Origin: Burkholderiales bacterium
GTDB taxonomy: Bacteria; Pseudomonadota; Gammaproteobacteria; Burkholderiales; Casimicrobiaceae
Length of the DNA: 64,000 nucleotides
Assembly (NCBI GenBank): GCA_016790165.1
Contig: JAEUPL010000008.1
Location: forward strand, 62,001-126,000
Direction: 5' to 3'
Each line of letters opens with the position of its first letter. Within the stretch, counting starts at the first letter, position 1. The notes below the pieces were generated by a model. That model was given only the letters and a program-made list of their open reading frames with translations. It was not told the origin of the DNA and searched no databases. Positions 16,423 through 24,779 of this stretch are shown here, one piece after another. The position numbers were made by a program, and so were the translations under genes.

Positions 16423-17490
16423 ATGGCGAACATCGCGCAGCGAGCGCGCATAGCGATTGACGTCGACGGCGGCGATCACGGTGCGGTAGTCACGCTGCCC
16501 GCCGCCGCCCGATTTCTGGAGCGACGTCCCGACGCCGAGCTGTTGCTGGTCGGCACGGATGCCTCGCTCGCCCAGGTCGACAAGTTCCTCGCCCCCGCGC
16601 TGCGCCGTCGGGTGTCCACCACGCTCGCCACCGAAGTGGTGGGCATGGATGAGTCGCCCGCGCTGTCGCTCAAAAACAAGAAAAACTCAACGCTGCGCCT
16701 CGCTCTCAATGCGGTGAAAGAGGGGGATGCCGACGCGTGTGTGAGTGCAGGCAACACCGGCGCGCTCATGGCGACGGCGCGTTTCGTGCTGAAAACGCTG
16801 CCTGGCATCGACCGCCCCGCGATCGCCTTCGTGATGCCGGCGTTCGATGCCACGTCGGCTAGCGAAGGCCAGCAGCGGCGCGGCACCATCATGCTTGATC
16901 TGGGTGCGAACGTCGATTGCACTGCGGAACATCTGCGCCAATTTGCCGTGATGGGTTCGGCGCTCGCCTCAGCGCTCACCGACAACCCGCGCCCGAGCGT
17001 GGCGCTGCTCAACATCGGCGAAGAAGACATCAAGGGCAATGAGCAAGTCAAGGCCGCTGCCGACCTGTTGCGCGCGACCGACCTTAACTTCGTCGGCAAC
17101 ATCGAGGGCAACGACGTCTATCGTGGCAAGGTCGATGTGATCGTTTGCGATGGCTTCGTCGGCAACGTGGCGCTCAAGATTTCTGAGGGGATGGCCAGCG
17201 CAATCACGCAGATCATTCGCGACGAATTTTCGCGGGACCTTCGCTCCCGCCTGATCGCGGCGATCGCGATGCCGGTGCTGAAACGTTTCAAGGCACGGCT
17301 CGACCCCTCCGAGCACAACGGCGCCACCTTGCTGGGCCTGCGCGGCATTGTGGTCAAGAGCCATGGGGGCGCCGACGTCGCCGGCTTCACCAGCGCCATT
17401 GAGCGGGCCTATCAGGAAATCCGGCACGACCTGATTGCCGGCCTCACCGAGCGCGTCGCCCATCTGGGTGCCTCTGCGTCCGCGTCGTAG
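16423..17490 (+). CDS. plsX: Phosphate acyltransferase PlsX
   Basis: 355 aa. It makes acyl-phosphate from acyl-ACP for phosphatidic acid synthesis. Landmarks are IAIDVDGGDHGAVV at the N-terminus (the usual second residue pair is MGGD; here DGGD), SCVSAGNTGALMA near 110, GANVDC, NIGEEDIKGNE, NFVGNIEGNDV and CDGFVGNVALK. The ATG at 16423 is chosen over the adjacent TTG. It is 17 nt after rpmF and followed by fabH after about 195 nt of unassigned sequence. Confidence 0.96.
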   Translation: MANIAQRARIAIDVDGGDHGAVVTLPAAARFLERRPDAELLLVGTDASLAQVDKFLAPALRRRVSTTLATEVVGMDESPALSLKNKKNSTLRLALNAVKEGDADACVSAGNTGALMATARFVLKTLPGIDRPAIAFVMPAFDATSASEGQQRRGTIMLDLGANVDCTAEHLRQFAVMGSALASALTDNPRPSVALLNIGEEDIKGNEQVKAAADLLRATDLNFVGNIEGNDVYRGKVDVIVCDGFVGNVALKISEGMASAITQIIRDEFSRDLRSRLIAAIAMPVLKRFKARLDPSEHNGATLLGLRGIVVKSHGGADVAGFTSAIERAYQEIRHDLIAGLTERVAHLGASASAS

Positions 17491-17685
17491 TCACACCCTC
17501 CACGCGCCTGCGACGGGGCTACAGGCGAGCGCGTCGGGCTGATTTTTCCGGCAGTTGACCCGCGATGGCGCCGTGTTGGCGTGCGTTTCCGCAAATTCGT
17601 GGTCGCTGATACAGTGTCTGCATTGTGCGCTGCGGCATGGGCTGCAGCGCTTGCCGGGCCTCGCGGGGCCGCGGGCAAGGCGTTG

Positions 17686-18669
17686 ATGGCGCACGCTTCC
17701 GGCAACGCCCCTGTGTTCAGCAAAATTGTCGCCACGGGCAGTTATCTGCCCGCCAAGGTTCTCACCAACCACGATCTCGCCCAATTCGTTGATACGTCCG
17801 ACGAATGGATCCGCTCGCGCTCGGGCATCGAGTCGCGGCATATCGCTGCGGACGACGAGCAGACCAGCGATCTCGCGGTGCAGGCGGCGCGTCGCGCGCT
17901 GGATGCGGCGGGCCTGAGCGCGGCAGACATCGATTTGATCGTCGTGGCAACGACGACGCCAGACATGATATTTCCGAGCACGGCCTGCATCGTGCAGGAC
18001 AAGCTCGGGGCCAGCAATGCCGCCGCGTTCGACATTCAGGCCGTGTGCTCCGGTTTTGTGTACGCGCTGTCGATCGTCGACAAGATGGTGGCCAGCGGGC
18101 AATACCGCAACGCCCTGGTGATTGGCGCTGAAATCTACTCGCGCATCCTGAACTGGAAGGACCGCACCACCTGCGTGCTGTTCGGTGACGGTGCGGGCGC
18201 GGTGGTTCTGAGCGCGTCGCAGACGCCGGGCATTCTGGCCACCAAGCTGCACGCCGATGGCACGCGCCGCGCGATCCTCAATGTGCCCGGCCACGTGCGT
18301 GGCGGCCAAGTGTGGGGCGATCCGTACGTGCACATGGACGGCCCGGCGGTGTTCAAGATGGCGGTGCAGGTGATGGCCGACGTGTGCAATGAAACACTGG
18401 CGACGGCCGGTATGACGCCCACCGACATCGACTGGCTGGTGCCGCATCAGGCCAACGTGCGCATCATCGATGCCACCGGCAAGCGCCTCGGTGTGGCGGC
18501 GGAAAAAACCATCGTCACCGTGCAGGGGCAGGGCAACACGTCCGCCGCGTCGATTCCATTGGCGCTGGACACCGCCGTGCGCGACGGTCGTATCCGTCCC
18601 GGGCACATGGTGCAAACCGTCGGCGTCGGCGGTGGCTTTACGTGGGGCAGCGCGCTGATTCGCTGGTAG
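17686..18669 (+). CDS. fabH: 3-oxoacyl-ACP synthase III FabH
   Basis: 327 aa from ATG 17686, which has AAGG at good spacing; a longer frame back to 17581 adds a non-conserved leader. It starts fatty-acid synthesis by condensing acetyl-CoA with malonyl-ACP. The catalytic triad is Cys121 (AVCSGF), His254 (PHQAN) and Asn284 (GQGNTSAAS). The C-terminal [13 protein letters not shown] is complete. Followed by the 118-bp inverted-repeat element and then fabD. Confidence 0.96.
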   Translation: MAHASGNAPVFSKIVATGSYLPAKVLTNHDLAQFVDTSDEWIRSRSGIESRHIAADDEQTSDLAVQAARRALDAAGLSAADIDLIVVATTTPDMIFPSTACIVQDKLGASNAAAFDIQAVCSGFVYALSIVDKMVASGQYRNALVIGAEIYSRILNWKDRTTCVLFGDGAGAVVLSASQTPGILATKLHADGTRRAILNVPGHVRGGQVWGDPYVHMDGPAVFKMAVQVMADVCNETLATAGMTPTDIDWLVPHQANVRIIDATGKRLGVAAEKTIVTVQGQGNTSAASIPLALDTAVRDGRIRPGHMVQTVGVGGGFTWGSALIRW

Positions 18670-18679
18670 TCGCAGTGAT

Positions 18680-18797
18680 CAGCTTTTGTGGCGTAACGAC
18701 CAGCCAGCGGTCGTTACCGGCGAAAAAATTTAGAAGTCGACTCGTTGTAATAATCGCCCAGAACGACCGCCGGCTGGTCGTTGGCGGGGTAGAGCTG
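18680..18797. repeat. 118-bp inverted-repeat element, copy 1
   Basis: It runs from CAGCTTTTGTGGCG to TAGAGCTG and is centred exactly on GTC|GAC at 18738/18739. Each half contains an inner palindrome, AACGACC-N7-GGTCGTT. The halves match each other when one is reverse complemented (AACGACCAGCCAGCGGTCGT against AACGACCAGCCGGCGGTCGT). It fills the fabH-fabD gap and ends 41 nt before fabD. Confidence 0.85.
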
Positions 18798-18838
18798 AAA
18801 CACGAACCCGTGGCGATCACGGAGGACAGGACATCACT

Positions 18839-19774
18839 ATGAAACTCGCATTCGTATTTCCGGGGCAGGGCTCGCAGTCGGTGGGCATGATGGCAGGCTA
18901 CGCCGGTCTCGCGCAGATCGACGACACGATGGCAGCCGCCGACGCCGCGCTCGGCGCGCCGATCACTGCCCTGATTGCCAATGGCCCCGCGGACGACTTG
19001 AACGTCACGACCAACACGCAACCCGCGATGCTCGCGGCCGACGTTGCCGTGTGGAACGCCTGGGTCGCCGCCGGTGGCCCGAAGCCGGTCATGGTGGCCG
19101 GGCACAGTCTCGGCGAATATGCGGCGCTGGTGGCTGCCGGGGCGCTGGATTTCGCGTCCGCCATGAAACTGGTCAAAGCGCGCTCGCGGGCGATGCAGGA
19201 CGCCGTGCCCGCCGGCGTGGGCGGCATGGCGGCGGTGCTGGGGATCGACCCGGGCCCGCTCGCCGAGGTGTGCGACAAAGCGGCGCAGGGCGAAGTGGTC
19301 GCCTGCTGCAACCTCAACGCGCCCGGCCAGATCGTGATCGGCGGGCACAAAACGGCGGTCGAGCGGGCCATCGTGCTGGCGAAGGAAGCCGGTGCCAAGC
19401 GTGCGTTGCTACTGCCGATGAGCGTGCCGAGCCACTGCGAACTGATGCGGCCGGCCGCCGAGGCGCTCGCCAGCGCGCTCAACGCCGCGCAGTTGGCGCC
19501 ACCCCAAATCGCCGTGATTCACAACGCCACGGTGGACGTAGCCGGCGACGCCCCGGCGATTCGCGCGGTGCTGGCGGATCAGCTGTTCAAGCCGGTTCGC
19601 TGGATCGAAACCATCGAAAAGATGGCCGCGCAAGGTGTCACCCACATCATCGAATGCGGCCCCGGCAAAGTGCTCGCGGGCATGGTCAAGCGCATCGCCC
19701 CTGACGTCAAATGCCTGAGCCTGGCGGACAAGGCGAGTGTTGAGGCGGCGTTGGCGGAGTTGCAAAGTGTTTAG
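18839..19774 (+). CDS. fabD: Malonyl-CoA:ACP transacylase FabD
   Basis: 311 aa. It transfers malonyl from CoA to ACP. The nucleophile is Ser90 in GHSLGEY, with His199 (VPSHCELM) as partner and GQGSQ at 9-13. GGAGGACAGG precedes the ATG. In most betaproteobacteria fabG follows directly; here the next fab gene is 9.7 kb away. The stop overlaps the start of a lipoprotein gene. Confidence 0.96.
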   Translation: MKLAFVFPGQGSQSVGMMAGYAGLAQIDDTMAAADAALGAPITALIANGPADDLNVTTNTQPAMLAADVAVWNAWVAAGGPKPVMVAGHSLGEYAALVAAGALDFASAMKLVKARSRAMQDAVPAGVGGMAAVLGIDPGPLAEVCDKAAQGEVVACCNLNAPGQIVIGGHKTAVERAIVLAKEAGAKRALLLPMSVPSHCELMRPAAEALASALNAAQLAPPQIAVIHNATVDVAGDAPAIRAVLADQLFKPVRWIETIEKMAAQGVTHIIECGPGKVLAGMVKRIAPDVKCLSLADKASVEAALAELQSV

Positions 19775-20960
19775 TCGGAAACGCATCCCGCCGTCGGTGT
19801 TGATGATGATCCTCGCGGTGATGCTTTCGGCATGCGCCAGCGGGACGCGCAGCGATGGCGTTGCGACGGCCCGCGCGCCATCGCCTCAGCGCGTGAAGAT
19901 CGGCGTGGGTGCGCCGACGTCCGGCCAGATCGCCGAGCTCGGCGCGGGCATCGTGAACGGCGCGCGTATGGCCATCGACGAGGCCAACGCCGATGGCATA
20001 AAACTCGACGGCGCCGACGTCGTGTTTGAGCTGGTCGTCGAAGATGATCGCGCCGACCCCCGGACTGGCCCGGACGCAGCGCGCCGCCTCATCGAACGAG
20101 GCGTTGTCGCCGTGGTGGGGCACCTCAATTCGGGAATTTCGATTCCAGCATCAGCGCTGTATGACCGCGCGCGCATTCCCATGGTGACGCCGGCATCGTC
20201 CAATCCTCGACTTACGCAGCAAGGCCTCTCCAGCGTTTTCCGGATCGTCGGGCATGACGGCACGCAGGGCGAAGGTATCGCGGAATTCATTGCCCTCGGA
20301 TTGAAGCGCACGTCGTTCGCCGTTGTTGAGGACGGAACAACCTATGGAAGGGTGGTGTGCGAACCCGTCGTGGACTCGGCCAAACGCCGCTACGCGCTGT
20401 CACCGCGTTTGACGACGACTTATTCTGCCCTTGAAACGTCGCCGAAGTCCGTTGCTGATCGCATCGTGCAATCTGGAGCTGACGCAGTTGTTTACTGCGG
20501 GATGGGCGACGACGCGGTTCATCTGTTTGCTGCATTGCGGGCTCAGGGGAGCAAGGCAGTCTTTATCGGCTCTGACGGCCTGATGTCGACGGAAGTCGTA
20601 AGCGCGATGCGGGAGCTTGGTGAGGTGTATGCATCGAGCTCGGATCCGGTTTGGGATCGAAGCGACGCGGCGCAGGACTTTGAGCAGCGCTACCGCCGGC
20701 GCTTTGGCTTGGATGTCAGTGCCTATTCAGCGACGAGCTATGACGCCACACGCGTGCTCATCGCGGCGATGCGGGCAGGCAACAGCACAAATTCTGCCGG
20801 TCTTGCGGACAAAATTCATTCCATTGCATTCAAGGGCGTGACGGGGAGCATCGAGTTTTCGGCGTCGGGGGAACGCCTAGCCACTCCAGTAACGCTGCTC
20901 AAACTGACTGACGGCAAGTGGGCGCCAGCGTGGCGGAGCGGCGCCGCGCTCATGCGCTAG
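19767..20960 (+). CDS. Lipoprotein, branched-chain amino-acid type substrate-binding protein
   Basis: 397 aa from GTG 19767, overlapping the fabD stop by 8 nt; ATG 19803 is an alternative. A lipoprotein signal ends in LSAC (VMLSACASG), so the protein is probably membrane-anchored. The body is the type I periplasmic binding fold of LivJ/LivK and AmiC (KIGVGAPTSGQIAELGAGIVNGARMAIDEAN; VVGHLNSGISIPAS; TPASSNPRLT; YSATSYDATRVLIAAM). No permease or ATPase genes adjoin it. A sensory or scavenging role, or sharing of another transporter, is possible. It is the first gene of the block inserted between fabD and fabG. Confidence 0.85.
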   Translation: MFSRKRIPPSVLMMILAVMLSACASGTRSDGVATARAPSPQRVKIGVGAPTSGQIAELGAGIVNGARMAIDEANADGIKLDGADVVFELVVEDDRADPRTGPDAARRLIERGVVAVVGHLNSGISIPASALYDRARIPMVTPASSNPRLTQQGLSSVFRIVGHDGTQGEGIAEFIALGLKRTSFAVVEDGTTYGRVVCEPVVDSAKRRYALSPRLTTTYSALETSPKSVADRIVQSGADAVVYCGMGDDAVHLFAALRAQGSKAVFIGSDGLMSTEVVSAMRELGEVYASSSDPVWDRSDAAQDFEQRYRRRFGLDVSAYSATSYDATRVLIAAMRAGNSTNSAGLADKIHSIAFKGVTGSIEFSASGERLATPVTLLKLTDGKWAPAWRSGAALMR

Positions 20961-20978
20961 AGCACGTCCTGCCCGCGG

Positions 20979-21443
20979 CTAGCGCAGCGAACTCGCCCCC
21001 CACACGACCACGGCCATCAGCAACGCCGCGAGTGCCAGCCGGTAGTTGCGGTTGCTCATGGTGAATCGCATGTCGCGTTGCGCGGGGTCGTCGAGGAAGG
21101 CGTTGATGGCCTTGACGTGGGTACGGATCGTGTCGCGATCGCCGTCGGACGAGGTGATCTTGCCGCCGTTGGCGAGGCGCAGCTCCAGGTAGTACTTCTC
21201 GTCCGTCGTGCCGTCGACCGTGTTGTAGATGGACTGTTCGCCGAGCGCGGCGCGGCGCAGCAGCGTGTCGTCGAGTTGATGCAGCTGGGTCGCGCCGCGC
21301 TTACTGCTTTCAAATGTGCACTCGAACTGGCTCGCGCTGCTGCGACGGCAATCCATGTGCACGGTTTCGGACAACCAGAGCGCGAGCGGGAACACGATCG
21401 CGGCGGCGGTTACGATGATCAACAGGCGGGGCAGCAGGGTCAT
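20979..21443 (-). CDS. Membrane protein of unknown function, 154 aa
   Basis: The ATG at 21443 has GGGAGA 4 nt upstream. There is one N-terminal membrane segment (LLPRLLIIVTAAAIVFPLAL) and one near the C-terminus (LALAALLMAVVVWGA). The roughly 100-residue part between them carries two cysteines (MDCRR, FECTF) and probably lies in the periplasm. I do not recognise the family. It is convergent with the lipoprotein gene and upstream of nothing obviously related. Confidence 0.65.
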   Translation of the reverse strand: MTLLPRLLIIVTAAAIVFPLALWLSETVHMDCRRSSASQFECTFESSKRGATQLHQLDDTLLRRAALGEQSIYNTVDGTTDEKYYLELRLANGGKITSSDGDRDTIRTHVKAINAFLDDPAQRDMRFTMSNRNYRLALAALLMAVVVWGASSLR

Positions 21444-21529
21444 GTCATCTCCCGGTGAGGGCGCGACGACCACGCCGCAAGGGCGCGGATGGGGGGTGAG
21501 CAAGCCCGCTCAGCGACGGCGACCGGCCA

Positions 21530-22387
21530 CTACGACGGGTGCGTTTGCAGGTGATCATAGAGTCGCGCGAGGTTGTCGGCCGGAGAAAACCAGCCGGGAC
21601 CACCGAAGTTGAAGTGCAGCCGTTCGACGGGTGTCGGGAAACGACCGCGCCGCGAGCACTCAAGCACCGTGGCCACGTCGAGCGACCCGACGACGGCGGC
21701 CGGCGTTGCCGCATCGGGCGGTCCGGCGAGTTGGTTGATGTCGATGAAGCGCTCCGCGCGTCTCGCATCGGTGAACAGAAAGCCTGACAAACGCCGCTCG
21801 TTGTCGTGGCGGGTCAGCAGCGTGTTGGCGGGCTGCGTGTGGAGGACGGCAAACCACGCCGGCAGCGCATAGGTCGCTCGCCACAGTCGATCCACGTTGC
21901 GGCGATCGCCGGGTTGTTGGTTGGGGTACGCGTCGGCGGCCATGGCATCAAAGTCAATGCGCTCGGCGTCGGTGATCGGGCGCGCGTCACGGGGTTCATC
22001 ACACAACGGCTGCGCGCGCTCGAGCAACGCCATGATGAATGCCAGCGGCGGGTCGGGGCCGGCGCAGTTGAACACCACGCCGACGTAGGAACGCTCGCGC
22101 AACGTGGCAAACAACGCACGACCATCCAGGCGGCGAAGGCTCACGTCGGCTGGCGCGATGTGTTCGTCGCGCAGAAACGCGTCGCGCGCCTCAGTCGACG
22201 TGAACACCGCTGCCAGCCGCCGCGCGCGCTCATCGTCGGGTGCGAGCATCGGTTCTCCGTCGCGCAGCACGAGCCAGTAGCCCTCGTGAGCCACGATGTG
22301 CCGCAGCAGCGATTCCTCAAAAAAGTCATCGGGTCGCCAGCGCAACTGGGCCAGCGCGCGTTCGACGCTGACGCGAGGGAGTTTCAT
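21530..22387 (-). CDS. Hypothetical protein with SseB-like region, 285 aa
   Basis: The start ATG at 22387 (MKLPRVSVERALAQL) overlaps the upstream stop by 4 nt (ATGA). Residues 35-85 (GYWLVLRDGEPMLAPDDERA, then VFTSTEARDAFL) recall the SseB/EspG-like domain. The C-terminal third contains a second similar phrase (LSGFLFTDARRAERFIDI). No signal peptide, so it is cytosolic. It is cotranscribed with the secreted protein upstream. Function unknown. Confidence 0.6.
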   Translation of the reverse strand: MKLPRVSVERALAQLRWRPDDFFEESLLRHIVAHEGYWLVLRDGEPMLAPDDERARRLAAVFTSTEARDAFLRDEHIAPADVSLRRLDGRALFATLRERSYVGVVFNCAGPDPPLAFIMALLERAQPLCDEPRDARPITDAERIDFDAMAADAYPNQQPGDRRNVDRLWRATYALPAWFAVLHTQPANTLLTRHDNERRLSGFLFTDARRAERFIDINQLAGPPDAATPAAVVGSLDVATVLECSRRGRFPTPVERLHFNFGGPGWFSPADNLARLYDHLQTHPS

Positions 22388-23319
22388 CGGTCGGCCGCCT
22401 TGGGTGATGCGGCGGTCAGGCAGCGCGCTGGCCGTGGTGAGTGCAGGGCGCGGCCGTCGTGCGACGGACCGGGCGTCCGCGCTTGCCAGTCGCAACGCTC
22501 GAACAGTGAATAGCCCCCGGTGACGTAGGGCGCCCAGTCGTCAGCGAATACCGGCGCGGCAAACGGGGGCACTAGCCCCACCGCGCGTGCCGCCTCGGTG
22601 CGCACCCAGCCAACCGCGGCCGCGGCGGTGGACTCGCGGCTCCTGGTGTAGATCATGCGGTAGCGCGCAACGCGGCCGTAGTAGGGGTGACCGAAGCGCA
22701 GCTCGATACTCGACGCGTCCGGATACTGCCGGTGGAGCGCCTGGAAGTGCCGCGCGAGCAACGCGGTTGCCGGGGCGGCGCCATCAAAACTGGCCGCGGT
22801 ACGCGCCACGTGATAGCCCTCACCTGCGCGATGTGACAGCGGGCCGGGCAACCACCCCAGGTCGGCTGTCACGCGCACGCGCCCTGGCTGCGTCGTCATG
22901 TCAAGCTGTGTGAGGGGATGCGCAAAGCGCTGCGCGACTCGCGCCTCGAGCGCGCGCAGGCCGGCGCCTTCGCCCAGCGCGAGCCGGTAGTAGGTGACGG
23001 CATTCTGCGCCGCTTTGTGCCGGGTCGCGGCGGACATCGGCGGCGAGAGGTCAAGGTAGCGCAATGCACGGTGCAGCACGTCATCAATGACCGCCTGCTC
23101 GGTCACGACGAACGCCGCCCGTCCTTCGGGCGACCACTTCGGGTCGCGCAGATGCTCGCGCAGCGCTTCGCGCAGACTGCTCAGGTCATCTGGCGTGGTC
23201 GGCGTCGCCGTCGCCGTCGCCACCGACATCGCGGCGACGGCGAGCGCGAGGCACACAGGCACGGCGATCCGCACATCGAATCGTTGGTAGCAGCTTTTTG
23301 CTCTGAACGGCAGCTGCAT
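22384..23319 (-). CDS. Exported protein of unknown function, about 311 aa
   Basis: The signal peptide IAVPVCLALAVAAMSVATATA is followed by a mature part rich in Arg/Ala, with YYRLALGEGAGLRALEARVAQRF and a Cys near the end. The ATG at 23319 lies inside the 118-bp inverted repeat, so the first nine codons come from that element. A GTG at 23274, outside it, would still give a complete signal peptide and may be the original start. The 3' end overlaps the SseB-like gene. No family recognised. Confidence 0.6.
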   Translation of the reverse strand: MQLPFRAKSCYQRFDVRIAVPVCLALAVAAMSVATATATPTTPDDLSSLREALREHLRDPKWSPEGRAAFVVTEQAVIDDVLHRALRYLDLSPPMSAATRHKAAQNAVTYYRLALGEGAGLRALEARVAQRFAHPLTQLDMTTQPGRVRVTADLGWLPGPLSHRAGEGYHVARTAASFDGAAPATALLARHFQALHRQYPDASSIELRFGHPYYGRVARYRMIYTRSRESTAAAAVGWVRTEAARAVGLVPPFAAPVFADDWAPYVTGGYSLFERCDWQARTPGPSHDGRALHSPRPARCLTAASPKAADR

Positions 23320-23408
23320 GGTTATTTCAGCCCCATTATCTGCAAAGTCGAGTTTACGAAAAAGAGCGATCAAACGACCGACGAGCTGTCACCAAAGCCA
23401 AAAAGCTG
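23291..23408. repeat. 118-bp inverted-repeat element, copy 3 (overlaps a gene start)
   Basis: It begins CAGCTTTTTGCTC, ends CCAAAAAGCTG, and the centre is GTC|GAG at 23349/23350. It has the same length and end sequences as the copies at 18680, 28559 and 50382. It lies between two minus-strand genes and covers the presumed start codon of the 311-aa exported protein. Confidence 0.8.
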
Positions 23409-23423
23409 TACCTCGCTGCGGCG

Positions 23424-23882
23424 CTATCCCTTGGTGGTGCCGACCTTGTTGCCCTTCATGTCGCGATGCGTCGTGGTGTTGCCATTGATGGTGGATTTAC
23501 CGACCTGCTTGCCGGAAGCATCAAAGTGTTTCACCGTGTTACCGCTCTGCACCGACTTCCCGGTGCTCTTGCCCGAGGCGTTGACGTGGCGGGTGGTGTT
23601 GCCCGACGTGGTCGACTTGCCAAGCGAGCGGCCCGTGGTCGCGGTGTGCCGCGTCACGTTACCGCTCCGCGTGGATTTTGAGACCTGCTTGCCTGAGCTC
23701 GAGTAGGTGCGACTCGATGAACTGCTTGACTTGCTCGAGCTTGCGCTGCTGGAGCTCGAGCTGCTGCGCGACGAGCTCCTGCTGGCGGCTTGTGCGAGGT
23801 CGGCGCCGATCAGCGCCAGCGCGGCGACGGCTGCGGTGGCGAGGGAGAGCAGGGCAGGACGGGACGAACTGACGAAAGGCAT
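23424..23882 (-). CDS. Exported Ser-rich protein with 20-residue repeats
   Basis: 152 aa from ATG 23882, with GAGGAG upstream. The signal peptide ends near AQAA. A Ser-rich linker (about 35-60) follows. Then come four and a half repeats of about 20 residues, of the form SGKxxGKSxxSGNTxxHxxA, each with conserved Gly-Lys, Asn-Thr and His. This MORN/antigen-like pattern resembles short cell-surface or periplasmic repeat proteins; no known family name can be given. The regular His and Lys spacing might bind anions or nucleic acid (speculation). Confidence 0.65.
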   Translation of the reverse strand: MPFVSSSRPALLSLATAAVAALALIGADLAQAASRSSSRSSSSSSSASSSKSSSSSSRTYSSSGKQVSKSTRSGNVTRHTATTGRSLGKSTTSGNTTRHVNASGKSTGKSVQSGNTVKHFDASGKQVGKSTINGNTTTHRDMKGNKVGTTKG

Positions 23883-23976
23883 GACGACTCCTCGATTTGG
23901 TTGGGTGCGGTTGAACGGTGCATTGTCGGCCGGTGAAGCCGACCTGTCCATCGCATTTGTGGCAGGGGCTACCGTG

Positions 23977-24426
23977 CTACTGAACCGGTTTGTGCTGGCG
24001 CTTGCCCGTCGCCTGGCCGCTGGCGACGTCGCGAGGCGACTGGACACGTCGCTCGTGCGTGGCGGTGTCGCCAGGGTTCGACGCCGCGCGCTTGACGCCC
24101 TGTTTGGGAGCAGCGTCAGATTTCAGGTTCCCGGTCTGCGTGGCACCGAACGAGTACGACTGGCTTTGCCGCGGACCGCTCGTACGCGCCGTCGACGCGG
24201 TGCTGGTTGGGCCGCCAACGGCTGTCGCCGTGCCGCGCGGTGTGGCCGTCGCACCGGCACCCGGCCCGCCCTTGAACCGTGAGTGCGGCGAAGCGCAGTA
24301 GAAGCTGCCGTTGTTGTATCGGCACACATCCGGGCTGACGCAGGCGGGACTGCAATCGGCGGCCGCGATGGTCGGCGAGCCGGCAATGACGAGCGCGGCG
24401 ATGACGAGAATGCGATGGACTTTCAT
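23977..24426 (-). CDS. Small exported Cys-containing protein, 149 aa
   Basis: ATG 24426 is preceded by GAAAGG. The signal peptide ends ...AAA before DCSPAC. The first 25 mature residues carry four cysteines (CSPACVSPDVCRYNNGSFYC), suggesting two disulfides. The remainder is a low-complexity Thr/Ala/Gly/Ser/Arg tail with no predicted fold. A cell-envelope location is likely; function unknown. Same strand as the Ser-rich repeat protein, about 95 nt upstream of it. Confidence 0.6.
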   Translation of the reverse strand: MKVHRILVIAALVIAGSPTIAAADCSPACVSPDVCRYNNGSFYCASPHSRFKGGPGAGATATPRGTATAVGGPTSTASTARTSGPRQSQSYSFGATQTGNLKSDAAPKQGVKRAASNPGDTATHERRVQSPRDVASGQATGKRQHKPVQ

Positions 24427-24779
24427 GTTCGAACCTTTCAGGATGTCGCAACGGTTAAAGCGGGCGCCGATGACGTCGGCAACGTGCTCAACCGGGTTTA
24501 CGTGAACCGACGAGCGGTTCAGACATTGGCAATGGTTTGTTACAAACGCGATGCAGGCGCGCGACAGCACGGTGAGTTGCGGCGAAAAGGCCGCCCTCCG
24601 CATAATGAGCGAAAAGCGAAAGCAGACGGCCTCATGTGCGTTACGGCAAACACCCGCGACGCCGGACACGCTGTCGCGCTTTCGGGTGCGCTCGCGTCTC
24701 TTCACGCGGAACGACACCGACGTGCCAGCCAGCGGTCACGACGTGTTGGCCCGCCCTGGCTGAGTGAGGATCAAGCGAC
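24427..24779. other. Intergenic region, no gene recognised
   Basis: A divergent gap between the Cys-containing exported protein and the kinase gene. No ORF with coding character, RNA gene or clear promoter was found. It includes the short match CCAGCCAGCGGTC to the 118-bp element core, without its ends. Confidence 0.5.

Noticed and set aside
24705-24770. A fifth 118-bp element suggested by CCAGCCAGCGGTC
   Set aside because: The expected CAGCTTTT start and GTCGAC centre are absent at the required positions.
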